Assembly (NCBI RefSeq): GCF_000719775.1 | Contig: NZ_JOHR01000006.1 | Location: 186,001 to 250,000 of the forward strand | Direction of reading: 5' to 3' | Source of the DNA: Streptomyces sp. NRRL F-5135 | Lineage (GTDB): Bacteria > Actinomycetota > Actinomycetes > Streptomycetales > Streptomycetaceae | Length of the DNA stretch: 64,000 nucleotides | Shown here: piece after piece, positions 16,746 to 24,619 of the stretch | Layout of the letters: every line of letters starts with the position of its first letter | Numbering within the stretch: position 1 is the stretch's first letter | Translations under genes and position numbers: made by a program | Notes under the pieces: generated by a model | The model's input: only the letters and a program-made list of their open reading frames with translations | Told to the model about the DNA's origin: nothing | Databases searched by the model: none

Positions 16746-18185
16746 ATGCCTACCGCGGTGATAGCGGGCGGCGGCGTCGCGGGGCTGGCCTCCGCCCTGG
16801 CCCTGTCCGGTGCGGGCTACCGGATCGTGGTCCTCGAACGGGAGGCTCCGCCGCCCGCCGGGCCGGCCACGGAGGCGGCCGGCCGCTGGCGGCGGTCCCT
16901 GGTGCCGCAGAGCTCGCACTCCCACACACTCACCTCACTCGGGGTCCGGCTGCTGCGCGCCCACGCGCCCGAGGTGCTCCGCGCCGCCCTGGCGGCCGGG
17001 GCACCGCTGCTGGACCTGACCGTCGCGCGGCCCCCGGGAACGCCGGACGGAGCGCGGGAGGGCGACGATCTGGTCGCGCTCGGCTGCCGCCGCACCACCC
17101 TGGAACTGCTCCTGTACCGAGCCGTGTGCGCGGTGCCGGACGTCACCGTCCGGCACGGGCAGGCGGTCGGCGGGCTCGAACTCTCCCCCGCCGGCGACCG
17201 CGTGCGTGCGGCCGTGACCGGCGCGGGCGAGCGGGTACCGGCCGATGTCGTGGTGGACGCCACCGGACGCGCGGCCCTGTCCCGCGGCTGGCTGCGCGCC
17301 GCCGGGGTGCCCGTCGCCGACGACCGGATCAGCCCCTCCGGACTGACCGGGTTCACCCGCTTCTACCGTCTGCTCGGCGACCGGTGGCCGGGCCCGCTCG
17401 GCCGGGGGAACGCGGCGGGTGACATCTGGGGCCACTACGCCGGGGTGCTGCACCCCGGCGACGACGGCACCTTCTCGATCGCGCTGGGCGTCCTGCCGGG
17501 CGACCGCGCGATGGCGGAACTCCGCTCGGAGGGCGGCTTCACCGCGGTCGCGCGCGCCACTCCCGGACTGGAGCACTGGCTGGATCCGGAGGTCAGTGTG
17601 CCGCTCTCCCCCGTCCACGCGATCACCAGTCCGCCCAACGCCCTGCGCGGGACGGCGATGCCGCACCAGCGTCCGGTGGCGGGCCTCTTCCCGGTGGGGG
17701 ACGCCGCCTGCGTCACCAACCCGCTCTTCGGGCGGGGAATGTCGCTCGCCCTGGCGCACGCGTTCCGGCTGGCCGCCCTGCTGACCGCGCACGAGGACGT
17801 GGACATCGCCCAGCGGCGGTCCTTCGCCCGTATGACGCGGGAGCTGTTCCTGCCGTGGTACGAGCAGTCCGCGGCGGCGGACCTGGCGCGCATCGCGCGC
17901 TGGCGGGCCGCGATCGACGGCACTGCCCCGCCGCGGTCGGCCGGGCCGCCCGGTGCCGGGCCGCCCACCTCGGAGGAGATCGGCGCCGCCGCCCGCCAAG
18001 ACGGGCTCGTGTGGGACGCGCTCACCCGCATGCTGATGACCCTCACCACCCCCGCGGAAATGTTGCGGACCGAGGGGTTCACGGCCCGGGTGCGCGCCGC
18101 CGCGGTCCCGCTCGACCGGGCCGGCGAGCCCGCGCGCGCGGACCTGCTGCGTCTGCTGGCCGGGGCGCGGGGTGCGTCCGTATGA
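16746..18185 (+). CDS. FAD-dependent oxidoreductase/monooxygenase
   Basis: A 479-residue flavoprotein with the N-terminal dinucleotide motif AGGGVAGLASALALSGAGY (about 6-24), a central ADVVVDATGRAALSRGWL (DG-like, about 165-182) and the second FAD motif FPVGDAACVTNPLFGRGMSLALAHAF (about 315-340). The PLFGRGMS variant resembles geranylgeranyl reductase/halogenase-like and epoxidase-like flavoproteins rather than classical aromatic hydroxylases. Residues 40-60 carry an SHSHT-type stretch typical of this FAD subgroup. It starts 1 nt after the methyltransferase stop and overlaps the next gene by 4 bp. A hydroxylation or oxidation step is likely; the substrate is unknown. Confidence 0.82.
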   Translation: MPTAVIAGGGVAGLASALALSGAGYRIVVLEREAPPPAGPATEAAGRWRRSLVPQSSHSHTLTSLGVRLLRAHAPEVLRAALAAGAPLLDLTVARPPGTPDGAREGDDLVALGCRRTTLELLLYRAVCAVPDVTVRHGQAVGGLELSPAGDRVRAAVTGAGERVPADVVVDATGRAALSRGWLRAAGVPVADDRISPSGLTGFTRFYRLLGDRWPGPLGRGNAAGDIWGHYAGVLHPGDDGTFSIALGVLPGDRAMAELRSEGGFTAVARATPGLEHWLDPEVSVPLSPVHAITSPPNALRGTAMPHQRPVAGLFPVGDAACVTNPLFGRGMSLALAHAFRLAALLTAHEDVDIAQRRSFARMTRELFLPWYEQSAAADLARIARWRAAIDGTAPPRSAGPPGAGPPTSEEIGAAARQDGLVWDALTRMLMTLTTPAEMLRTEGFTARVRAAAVPLDRAGEPARADLLRLLAGARGASV

Positions 18186-19345
18186 CCACGCCGACCACCA
18201 TCGCCGCCCACGCCGTGTCCCGCTCCCGGCACACCGGCCGCCCCCGCGTGCTGCTGGCACCGATCACGGTGACCCCGTCGAAACCACTGGCACCCAGCCA
18301 CCTCAAGGGACTGCTGTGGACCGACGTCCTGTACCGGGCCACCCGGTGCGTGGCCGACGTCGTCCACCGCGCCGGCCAGACCCCGTACCACAGGACGGAG
18401 CAGACGCTCGGCTTCTGGGAGTTCCTGGACCGCACCCGGGGCGACACCGGCTACGACACCCTGTCCGAGGACGAGATCGGCACGCTGTACATGGAGTTCC
18501 GCGCCTCCGGGGCGCCCGCTCCGGCCGCCGCCCTGCGTCCGTACGCGGAGGCCGCCGAGCGGGGCTGGGTGCATCCCGCCGGACAGCGGGTGCTCCGGTT
18601 GTGGACCGGGCACTACGCGGAGCTGGGGCTGCACGACCCGGGGCTGCTGCGCCACCAGCCCCCGGGCCTCGGGCTCGAAGCCGCCCTCGAACGGCTCGGC
18701 ACCCTGGACATGTGCCTGGACCAGCGCGGGACCGGCGGCCCGGTGTACCTCGACCTGACCCGGTACGGGCTGCCGCTGCGGCAGCTGGTCACGGCGGACG
18801 GCCGCCCCAACTACCTGGCCTGCGCGCTACGCGACCTGCTGCCGCTCGCCCCCTCCTTCGACGAGGTCGTCCTGCTCTACGACACCGGACTGGATCCCGA
18901 CTACCAGTTGCTCGCGCGGGTGCTCACCGCCCTGGGACCACGGGTACGGCGGATTCCCGTCGGGCGGGTACCCGTGGACGGCCGTATCCGCTCGGCACGG
19001 CACGGCGGCTGGCGCGAGCACCAGGCCAGGACCGTGCTGGCGGCCGCCCGGGAGCAGGCCGCCGCGCCGGCGGTCCGGCTCGGGGTGCGGCTGTACTTCA
19101 TCGCCGTCCTGGGGCCCGGGCAGCACGAGTCGTTCCGGCCCGATCTGCTGAGCCAGTGCCTCAGGCGCGCGGAACGGCTGCTGGACACGGCCGGTCAGGA
19201 GCCGTCGCCGGCCCCGCTCGCCGAGCGGCTGGCCCGGCACCGCAAGGACCACGTGTACGTCGACCCGTACCGGCTGACCTCCCAGCTGCTGGGCAGGCGG
19301 CGTGCCGCGCCCGCACAGGACCTGCTCTCGGCGGTGTTCCTGTGA
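18182..19345 (+). CDS. Uncharacterised protein in coupled biosynthetic operon
   Basis: I do not recognise this 387-residue protein. ATG 18182 overlaps the stop of the FAD enzyme (ATGA), and its own stop overlaps the next start (GTGA). There is no signal peptide or membrane helix. Noticeable stretches are PITVTPSKPLAPSHLKGLLW (about 27-46), PVYLDLTRYGLPLRQLVTAD (about 191-210) and FDEVVLLYDTGLDPDYQLLA (about 229-248), suggesting an alternating alpha/beta fold, and a final VYVDPYRLTSQLLGRRR near the C-terminus. Codon bias matches the neighbours, so it is a real gene. Context suggests a catalytic or scaffolding role in product assembly. Confidence 0.75.
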   Translation: MTTPTTIAAHAVSRSRHTGRPRVLLAPITVTPSKPLAPSHLKGLLWTDVLYRATRCVADVVHRAGQTPYHRTEQTLGFWEFLDRTRGDTGYDTLSEDEIGTLYMEFRASGAPAPAAALRPYAEAAERGWVHPAGQRVLRLWTGHYAELGLHDPGLLRHQPPGLGLEAALERLGTLDMCLDQRGTGGPVYLDLTRYGLPLRQLVTADGRPNYLACALRDLLPLAPSFDEVVLLYDTGLDPDYQLLARVLTALGPRVRRIPVGRVPVDGRIRSARHGGWREHQARTVLAAAREQAAAPAVRLGVRLYFIAVLGPGQHESFRPDLLSQCLRRAERLLDTAGQEPSPAPLAERLARHRKDHVYVDPYRLTSQLLGRRRAAPAQDLLSAVFL

Positions 19346-20079
19346 CGGCGGCCCAGCGCGCGCTGCTCGACGCGGCCGGACGGCGGATCGCGGCGGCCCG
19401 CCCCGAGCTGGCCCGCCGCCATGACCTGACGACCATGGAGGGCCTGCTGGCGGCCCGGGCCGACATCGCCTCGGAGGAGGACACCGAGGCGGTCCTCGCC
19501 ACCGTGGTCGTCCACCACCTCGACCTCCCGGAGTGGATCCGGTCCGCCTGCGCGTACGCGTTCGCGCTCGAAGCCGGGGCGGCGGCCGCGTGGCGCGCCT
19601 CGTTCACGCGTACCGTCTTCCTCGCCGGCACCCCCGCCCACCTGCGGACACGGTTCTCCTTCGCGCACATCGCCGCCGACGGGTCCGCCGCCTGGACCGC
19701 TCCGGCCCCGGCCGGAGCGCCGTCCTCCCTGCGCAGGCTGCTCAAGCTGTTCGACGGCGCGGCCCCGTTCACCGGTGGCGCGGACACAGCGGTCCGCCTT
19801 CCCCGGGCGCCCGGCGGGCCCGACCGGCCGGGCACCGACCGGGAGCTGTACCTGGCCGTCGCCGGACGCACCGTCTCGGACGCGCTGGTGGACCTCCACC
19901 ACGTCCTCGCGGAATCCGTCCTGGACGGCGTGATCCGCCCCGGCGACCGGCTGATGCTCCGACAGGTCCCCCGGCTGACCGGGGAGTTGCCGCGACTCGC
20001 GGCCCTGCGCGTCGTCCCCGAAACCTCCGGCCGCCTGCGGGCCACCGCCGGACTGTCCAAGGAGGCCCTTCTTGTCTGA
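19342..20079 (+). CDS. Uncharacterised actinobacterial protein in coupled biosynthetic operon
   Basis: A 245-residue soluble protein starting at GTG 19342 inside the previous stop. I do not recognise a functional family. Segments that look conserved are WIRSACAYAFALEAGAAAAW (about 64-83), SFTRTVFLAGTPAHLRTRFS (about 85-104) and LVDLHHVLAESVLDGVIRPG (about 191-210) followed by DRLMLRQVPRL. The last motif, with its His-His and Asp, could be a metal or substrate site. It overlaps the LysR-like gene by 8 bp. Always-coupled placement with the preceding unknown gene suggests the two work together. Confidence 0.75.
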   Translation: MTAAQRALLDAAGRRIAAARPELARRHDLTTMEGLLAARADIASEEDTEAVLATVVVHHLDLPEWIRSACAYAFALEAGAAAAWRASFTRTVFLAGTPAHLRTRFSFAHIAADGSAAWTAPAPAGAPSSLRRLLKLFDGAAPFTGGADTAVRLPRAPGGPDRPGTDRELYLAVAGRTVSDALVDLHHVLAESVLDGVIRPGDRLMLRQVPRLTGELPRLAALRVVPETSGRLRATAGLSKEALLV

Positions 20080-20767
20080 CCCGACCGCACTCACCGCCGC
20101 GTCGACCGCCACCCGCGCCACGCCCGTCGCTCCGGATGTCGCTCCCGCGACCGCCCCCAGCCGTCCGGTACGGCTGGGCTATCACGGATCGGCCGAGGTC
20201 GCCGCCCGAGTCGTCCGGCTCGCCGGACAGGACGAGACGGCGGTACGGATCGAGCCGTACGACATCGCGGACCCGTTCGCGGAGCTGCGCCGGGGTGCCC
20301 AGGACGTGGTGATCGTCAAGTTCGCGCTCCGGGAGCCTGACCTGGTCACCAGCGGGGTGCTGACCCATGACGCGCGCGCCGTCGTCGTGGGAGCGGCGCA
20401 CCCGCTGGCCGGGCGCGCCTCGGTCTCCGTGGAGGAACTCGCGGACCACGACCTCTTCGACCGCCCCGGCAAGCTGCCCGGCTACGTGTGGGACGAGGTG
20501 GTTCCCCCGCGCACACCGGCCGGCCGGCCGCTGCGCCGCGAGCACCGGGTGTCCGACGTGCCGACGATGATGCGGCTGGTGGCCCGGGGGGCCGCTGTCC
20601 ATCTCTCGCTGGTGTCGATCGCCGACGTCGCGCCGCCCGGCATCCGGGTCGTCCCCGTCCACGACCTGCCCGCCGCCCCGGTCGCGCTGGCCTGGTGCAA
20701 GGAGCGTGAACCAGCCGCCCATGTCGCGGACTTCATCGCCGCGGCCGAGGCGGGAGCGGCCCGGTGA
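20072..20767 (+). CDS. Stand-alone LysR-type substrate-binding domain protein (no HTH)
   Basis: A 231-residue protein starting at TTG 20072, supported by AAGGAGG (20059-20065) about 7 nt upstream. After a 30-residue low-complexity Ala/Thr/Pro leader, residues 32-225 read as the LysR effector-binding (type 2 periplasmic-binding) fold: VRLGYHGSAEVAARVVRLAG, then FAELRRGAQDVVIVKF, then HPLAGRASVSVEELADHDLF. The usual 60-residue winged helix-turn-helix is absent and there is no signal peptide. It may be an intracellular ligand-binding protein, a co-regulator, or an enzyme on this fold (as MqnA-type chorismate dehydratases are). It overlaps both neighbours. Confidence 0.75.
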   Translation: MSDPTALTAASTATRATPVAPDVAPATAPSRPVRLGYHGSAEVAARVVRLAGQDETAVRIEPYDIADPFAELRRGAQDVVIVKFALREPDLVTSGVLTHDARAVVVGAAHPLAGRASVSVEELADHDLFDRPGKLPGYVWDEVVPPRTPAGRPLRREHRVSDVPTMMRLVARGAAVHLSLVSIADVAPPGIRVVPVHDLPAAPVALAWCKEREPAAHVADFIAAAEAGAAR

Positions 20768-21615
20768 AGGGCCCGACGAGCGTCCTCGGAGAGCGGGAGC
20801 GGGACCGGGAGCCGGTGGTGCTGCTGCACGCGCTCGCGCTCGACTCGTCGATGTGGGCGGCCCAGCGGCGGGCCCTCACCGAACGCGGTCATCTCGTCAT
20901 CGCCCCCGACCAGCGCGGTTTCGGGGTCACACCGCTCGGCACCGATCCGCCGTCGCTCACCGTGGTGGCCGACGACCTGGCACGCGCCCTGGACGGCCGG
21001 GGCATCGACCGGGCGGCGCTCGTCGGGGCGTCCATGGGCGGCTATGTCCTGATGGAGTTCCTGCGCAGGCATCCGGGCCGGGCGTCCGCCGTCGCGCTGC
21101 TGTCCGCCCGCGCGGTCGCCGACACCGCCGGGGAGCGGGCGGAGCGCCTGAGGTTCGCCGGAGCGATCGGATCCGCCGCCCGCGAGGACACAGGTCCTGT
21201 CCGCTCGAACCTCACGGGCCCGCGACGATCGAGCGGACAGGACCTGGTCGCCCGGCTCGTGCCGCTGCTCGTCGGGGCCACCACGCGCCGGGACCGGCCC
21301 GACGTCGTGGCCCGGGTCCTCGCCACCGCCCTGGCCGCCGATCCGGCGGCGCTGGCCTGGGCCCAGCGGGCCGTCGCGGAACGCCGGGACCACACGGAGA
21401 CGCTGCGTTCGACGCAGGTGCCCGCGGTGGTGATCGCGGGCGCCGAGGACGAACTCGTTCCGTCCACGCGGTCGCGGGAGTGCGCCGACGCCCTGCCGCA
21501 CGGGCGGCTGGTCACCGTCGCGGACGCCGGCCATCTGTCCCCGCTGGAGAACCCCGGGCCGGTGACCGAGGCGCTGTGCGCGCTGCTGGCGCGGACGGGA
21601 GCCGCCGCGTGCTGA
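20764..21615 (+). CDS. Alpha/beta-hydrolase fold protein
   Basis: A 283-residue hydrolase from GTG 20764. The oxyanion region is LLHALALDSSMW (about 20-31), the nucleophile elbow GASMGG (Ser about 87), the acid AGAEDELVP (about 222-230) and the catalytic His DAGHLSPLENP (about 256-266). It likely cleaves an ester, thioester or lactone, or acts as an acyl transferase. A 56-bp segment (21191-21246) with a perfect 18-bp inverted repeat lies in frame between the core and lid, encoding about 19 residues that look inserted relative to the family. Start and stop overlap both neighbours. Confidence 0.85.
   Translation: MKGPTSVLGERERDREPVVLLHALALDSSMWAAQRRALTERGHLVIAPDQRGFGVTPLGTDPPSLTVVADDLARALDGRGIDRAALVGASMGGYVLMEFLRRHPGRASAVALLSARAVADTAGERAERLRFAGAIGSAAREDTGPVRSNLTGPRRSSGQDLVARLVPLLVGATTRRDRPDVVARVLATALAADPAALAWAQRAVAERRDHTETLRSTQVPAVVIAGAEDELVPSTRSRECADALPHGRLVTVADAGHLSPLENPGPVTEALCALLARTGAAAC
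21191..21246. repeat. Perfect 18-bp inverted repeat inside a coding region
   Basis: CAGGTCCTGTCCGCTCGA (21191-21208) and its exact reverse complement TCGAGCGGACAGGACCTG (21229-21246) flank a 20-nt loop. Such a stem would be very stable in mRNA. The reading frame of the alpha/beta hydrolase passes through without a stop. The extent and perfection are not expected by chance in coding sequence. Confidence 0.92.
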
Positions 21616-22469
21616 CCGACGACCACGAGATCTGGGGCCACACGTCCTCGACCGGCCTGGGGTTCACCCACCACTCCATCGTGGACGCGCACTTCCGCGC
21701 CTGCGCGGAGCCCTATCTGGGCCTGCTCGGCCAGGCCGGGATCGAGCGCGGCGGGCACGTCCTGGACGCCGGCTGCGGCGCCGGGGACTTCCTCCCCCAC
21801 CTGGCCGAGCTCGTCGGTCCCGGCGGGCGGGTCACGGCGGTCGACCTGGCGGAGGAGAACGCCGGCCTCGCCGCCCGGCGGATGCGCCTGGCGCGCCCGG
21901 TGTGCCCGGTGGACGTCCGTCAGGGCTCCGTGCTCGCGCTCCCCTACCCGGACGACAGCTTCGACGCCGTGTGGTGCGCCAACACCGTGCAGTATCTGAC
22001 CGACGGGGAACTGGCCGGCGCGCTCGCCGAGCTTTCCAGGGTGACCCGGCCCGGCGGGACCATCGCCGTCAAGGACATGGACGCCCATCTGATCACCGCG
22101 CGCCCGGGCGATCCCTACCTGTTCGCCGATCTGTTCCGGGCCGCCGGGGCCGTGCCGGGCTACGCCCGGCAGTTGCTGCGCGGGCGCGAGCTGTACCGGT
22201 GGCTGAAGCGCGCGGGTCTCACCGGCGTCCGGCAGCGGACGGTGCTGATCGAACACCACGCGCCGCTGTCTCCTGCCGCACGGCAGTTCTACACGGCGGC
22301 CTGTGCCCGGCTCGCCGCGCTGGCCGGGCCGCTGGGCGCGGGCCGGGCGTGGGAGCCGTACCTGGACCCCGACGCGGCCGCCCACCCGCTCGACGATCCG
22401 GACGGGTACATCAGCGAGGGCAACGTCCTGGCCGTGGGCACGGTCCCGCCCGCCGGCGTACGTTCCTGA
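21609..22469 (+). CDS. Class I SAM-dependent methyltransferase (Methyltransf_11/UbiE-like)
   Basis: A 286-residue methyltransferase starting at GTG 21609, overlapping the hydrolase stop. The SAM motif I is VLDAGCGAGDFLPHLAELVG (about 50-69), motif II includes VTAVDLAEEN, and motif III-like PYPDDSFDAVWCANTVQYL (about 115-133) precedes VTRPGGTIAVKDMD. A small-molecule O-, N- or C-methyl transfer is likely. It is the last gene of the coupled operon that runs from 13520, and a long GC-rich hairpin follows. Confidence 0.87.
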   Translation: MLTDDHEIWGHTSSTGLGFTHHSIVDAHFRACAEPYLGLLGQAGIERGGHVLDAGCGAGDFLPHLAELVGPGGRVTAVDLAEENAGLAARRMRLARPVCPVDVRQGSVLALPYPDDSFDAVWCANTVQYLTDGELAGALAELSRVTRPGGTIAVKDMDAHLITARPGDPYLFADLFRAAGAVPGYARQLLRGRELYRWLKRAGLTGVRQRTVLIEHHAPLSPAARQFYTAACARLAALAGPLGAGRAWEPYLDPDAAAHPLDDPDGYISEGNVLAVGTVPPAGVRS

Positions 22470-22784
22470 GTGTCCGGCCGTACCGCTTCCGGCCGCCCGC
22501 GGGCGACGCGGGGGCGCGGCCGGACGGCCCGGCCCGCCGTCCCGCCGGTGGCCGGACCCCACCGGTGGTCCCGCCCGTCGGTGGTCCCGCCCCCGCCCGG
22601 ACGACGGTGGCCGGGCGGCCCGGCCGCCGTCGTCCACCGCGGGTGAGGGCCCACGGGACCGCGCCGGCCGGCCCGCCCGGCTCCGGGCCCAGGTGCTCCG
22701 CGGAGAAGGTGGGCCGACGACCACTTTCCCGGCGATCGGGGTGGCCGGTGCACCTCGCGCGCGGGCCACCGCTCCGGCGACGGT
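22470..22784. other. GC-rich intergenic region after the coupled operon
   Basis: A 315-bp gap with no credible gene. It contains a 13-bp direct repeat (GGTGGTCCCGCCC, near 22564 and 22580) and the hairpin at 22600-22634. The segment starting GGCCGGACCCCACCGG (22550-22565) resembles, inverted, the segment at about 24188-24203 on the far side of the transposase-like gene. Confidence 0.4.
22600..22634 (+). terminator. Strong GC hairpin, probable terminator
   Basis: GACGACGGTGGCCGGGC (22600-22616) pairs with GCCCGGCCGCCGTCGTC (22618-22634) with a single G-U type wobble, giving a stem of about 15 bp with a tight loop. It lies 131 nt after the methyltransferase stop. There is no U-run, which is common for Streptomyces terminators. 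Confidence 0.55.
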
Positions 22785-24095
22785 GTGAGGGCAGTCGAAC
22801 GGGGGCTGCCTGAACATGAGGCGAGGACAGTGGTGAAGACATCTGATCTGTTATCCGTGACGGCCACGGCGGGCGGCTCCGGCCGACCGGACGGGGCACG
22901 GCTTCCGGCACACTCCGTCCCCTACACGGCGGTGGGCGACGACATCGTCGGGGAGCTGTGCGCCCTGCTGTTCGCGTCGTTGCCACGGAAGGACCAGCGG
23001 CGACGGGGGGAGCAGTATGTCCGGGGGCTGCTGACCGCCCCCGGACGCAAATCCGTCCGCAACATCGCCGCGCAGGCCGGCGGTGGTTCGGTGGTGCAGA
23101 GCCTGCACCACTTCGTGTGCAGCTCCACCTGGGAGTGGCTGCCGATGCGGGCGGCGCTGGCCACCCATGTGGAACGCGCCAGCCCGCCCGTGGCCTGGGT
23201 CGTGCAGACACTGGCGATACCGAAGTCCGGCGAGCACTCGGTGGGCGTGGGCCGTCGGTTCGAACCGCGGCTGGGGCAGATGACACGCGGTCAGCACGCG
23301 GTGGGCGTCTGGTTCGCCGCGCCGCGGATGAGCGTCCCCGTCAACTGGCGGCTGCTGCTCCCGGAACACTGGACGCGCGATCCCGAGCTGCGCCGCCGGG
23401 CAGAGGTGCCGGAGGGACTGTCGGCCGAGTCGCTGGAGGAGAGCGTGGTGGCCGCGGTGCTGGAGACCGCGCACGGGTCCCGGGCGACGCGGCGGCCCGT
23501 GCTCCTGGACGTTCCCGGTGGCTGGGCCCGCGCGCACATCCTCGGCCGCTTCGCCCGGCACGGCCTGCCCGTCGTGGCCCGTACGGGACCGGGCACCCGT
23601 CTGCTGGTGGCCGACCCGGCCATGCCGGGGTACGGTTCCGGGCCGCTGTCCGCCGAACAGATCCTGATGTCCGTACGGGCCCTGCGCCGGCCGGTGTGGT
23701 GGGAGGACCCCGAACACGGTGCCCGGCGCACCTCGTCGGCGACGACGGTCCGGGTGGCCCTGACCGACGGCGGGCCGGTGGCCGGCCGGCGCCCGCTGTA
23801 CCTGCTCGGCGAGTGGGACGACCCGTGGCGGCCGCCGGCCAGGCTGTGGCTGACCGATGTGGGAGCGCCCGCGAACCCGCTGGTACGGCTGACGAAGATG
23901 GCCCTCCGGGTGTCCCGGGACCTCACCGCCGTCGGTGACCGGGTGGGGCTCAGGGATTTCGAGGGACGGTCCTTCCGGGGCTGGCACCGGCACACCACCC
24001 TGGCCTCGGTGGCACACGCGGCCTCGCTGCTGGCCGGGATCTCGAACGGGTGCGCGTCGTACAGCGCCGCCCGGGAGTCCAGGCTGTCGGCATAG
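22785..24095 (+). CDS. IS701/DDE-type transposase-like protein
   Basis: A protein of up to 436 residues resembling IS701-family DDE transposases; the segment YVRGLLTAPGRKSVRNIAAQ followed by QSLHHFVCSSTWEWLPMRAAL is the characteristic N-terminal region. The N-terminus is uncertain: GTG 22785, or GTG 22833 (MKTSDLLSV) which has GAGG upstream. Catalytic acids could be the Asp residues of FEPRLGQ/HAVGVWF-flanking and LLDVPGG regions, but I cannot confirm a full DDE triad. It has cluster-like codon use and sits between two biosynthetic blocks, so it may be a domesticated copy. Candidate terminal repeats are weak. Confidence 0.7.
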   Translation: MRAVERGLPEHEARTVVKTSDLLSVTATAGGSGRPDGARLPAHSVPYTAVGDDIVGELCALLFASLPRKDQRRRGEQYVRGLLTAPGRKSVRNIAAQAGGGSVVQSLHHFVCSSTWEWLPMRAALATHVERASPPVAWVVQTLAIPKSGEHSVGVGRRFEPRLGQMTRGQHAVGVWFAAPRMSVPVNWRLLLPEHWTRDPELRRRAEVPEGLSAESLEESVVAAVLETAHGSRATRRPVLLDVPGGWARAHILGRFARHGLPVVARTGPGTRLLVADPAMPGYGSGPLSAEQILMSVRALRRPVWWEDPEHGARRTSSATTVRVALTDGGPVAGRRPLYLLGEWDDPWRPPARLWLTDVGAPANPLVRLTKMALRVSRDLTAVGDRVGLRDFEGRSFRGWHRHTTLASVAHAASLLAGISNGCASYSAARESRLSA

Positions 24096-24619
24096 ACACC
24101 CGCCCGCGGCCCGCCCCGGCCCCGCGCCGGCCCTGGGGGCGTCCCGCGTCGGGCCTGCCTCGGGACCGCACCGGACCGGTGGTGCTCCGGTGGTGGTCCG
24201 GCCATCGGCCGGGGGCCGTGGAAGTGTCCGCGGAGCATCTCCTCCCCATGTGCGGGACCCGCTGCCGGGCCGCGTACGGGTCGGCCGGGCCGGCGAGGGG
24301 ACTTGACGCATTGCGGCCCGGGTCGTGGCCCCCTCCCGCCGCGTCGTGCATTGTCTGACACGGCTGGTTCTGGCCGGGCCGGTCCTCGCCACCGCGCGGA
24401 CCGGCCGGCCGGGACCCGGGGTCGACGAACCCCCTGCCTCTCACCTCTTCCGGTTCACGCGTCCGCGAACGCCGAACACACCCGCACACCCGCACGCCCT
24501 GGCATGTCACCGGGCGACAGGCGGACCCCGCCGGCCCCACGGCTGACGGGGCGTCGTCAGCGCACCGGCCGACCGGGCCGAGCCATGGAAATCACCCGGA
24601 CAGGACCCGAGGGATTGTC
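24096..24619. promoter_or_regulatory. Intergenic region upstream of the 3-hydroxyanthranilate block
   Basis: A 524-bp gap with no credible gene. It should contain the promoter of the DAHP synthase-SDR-PhzD-PhzE genes. A long hairpin is visible at 24372-24410 (GGCCGGGCCGGTCC pairing with GGACCGGCCGGCC, one bulge, 12-nt loop). A TTGACG hexamer occurs at 24303-24308, but no convincing -10 follows at the right distance. Confidence 0.4.
24372..24410 (+). other. GC-rich hairpin in leader region
   Basis: Left arm 24372-24385 and right arm 24398-24410 pair over 13 bp with a one-base bulge and 12-nt loop. It lies about 210 nt before the DAHP synthase start; it could terminate upstream transcription or lie in the leader of the following genes. 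Confidence 0.4.

Noticed and set aside
22785..24095. A complete, active insertion sequence
   Set aside because: No clear terminal repeats with target duplications and no confirmed catalytic triad.
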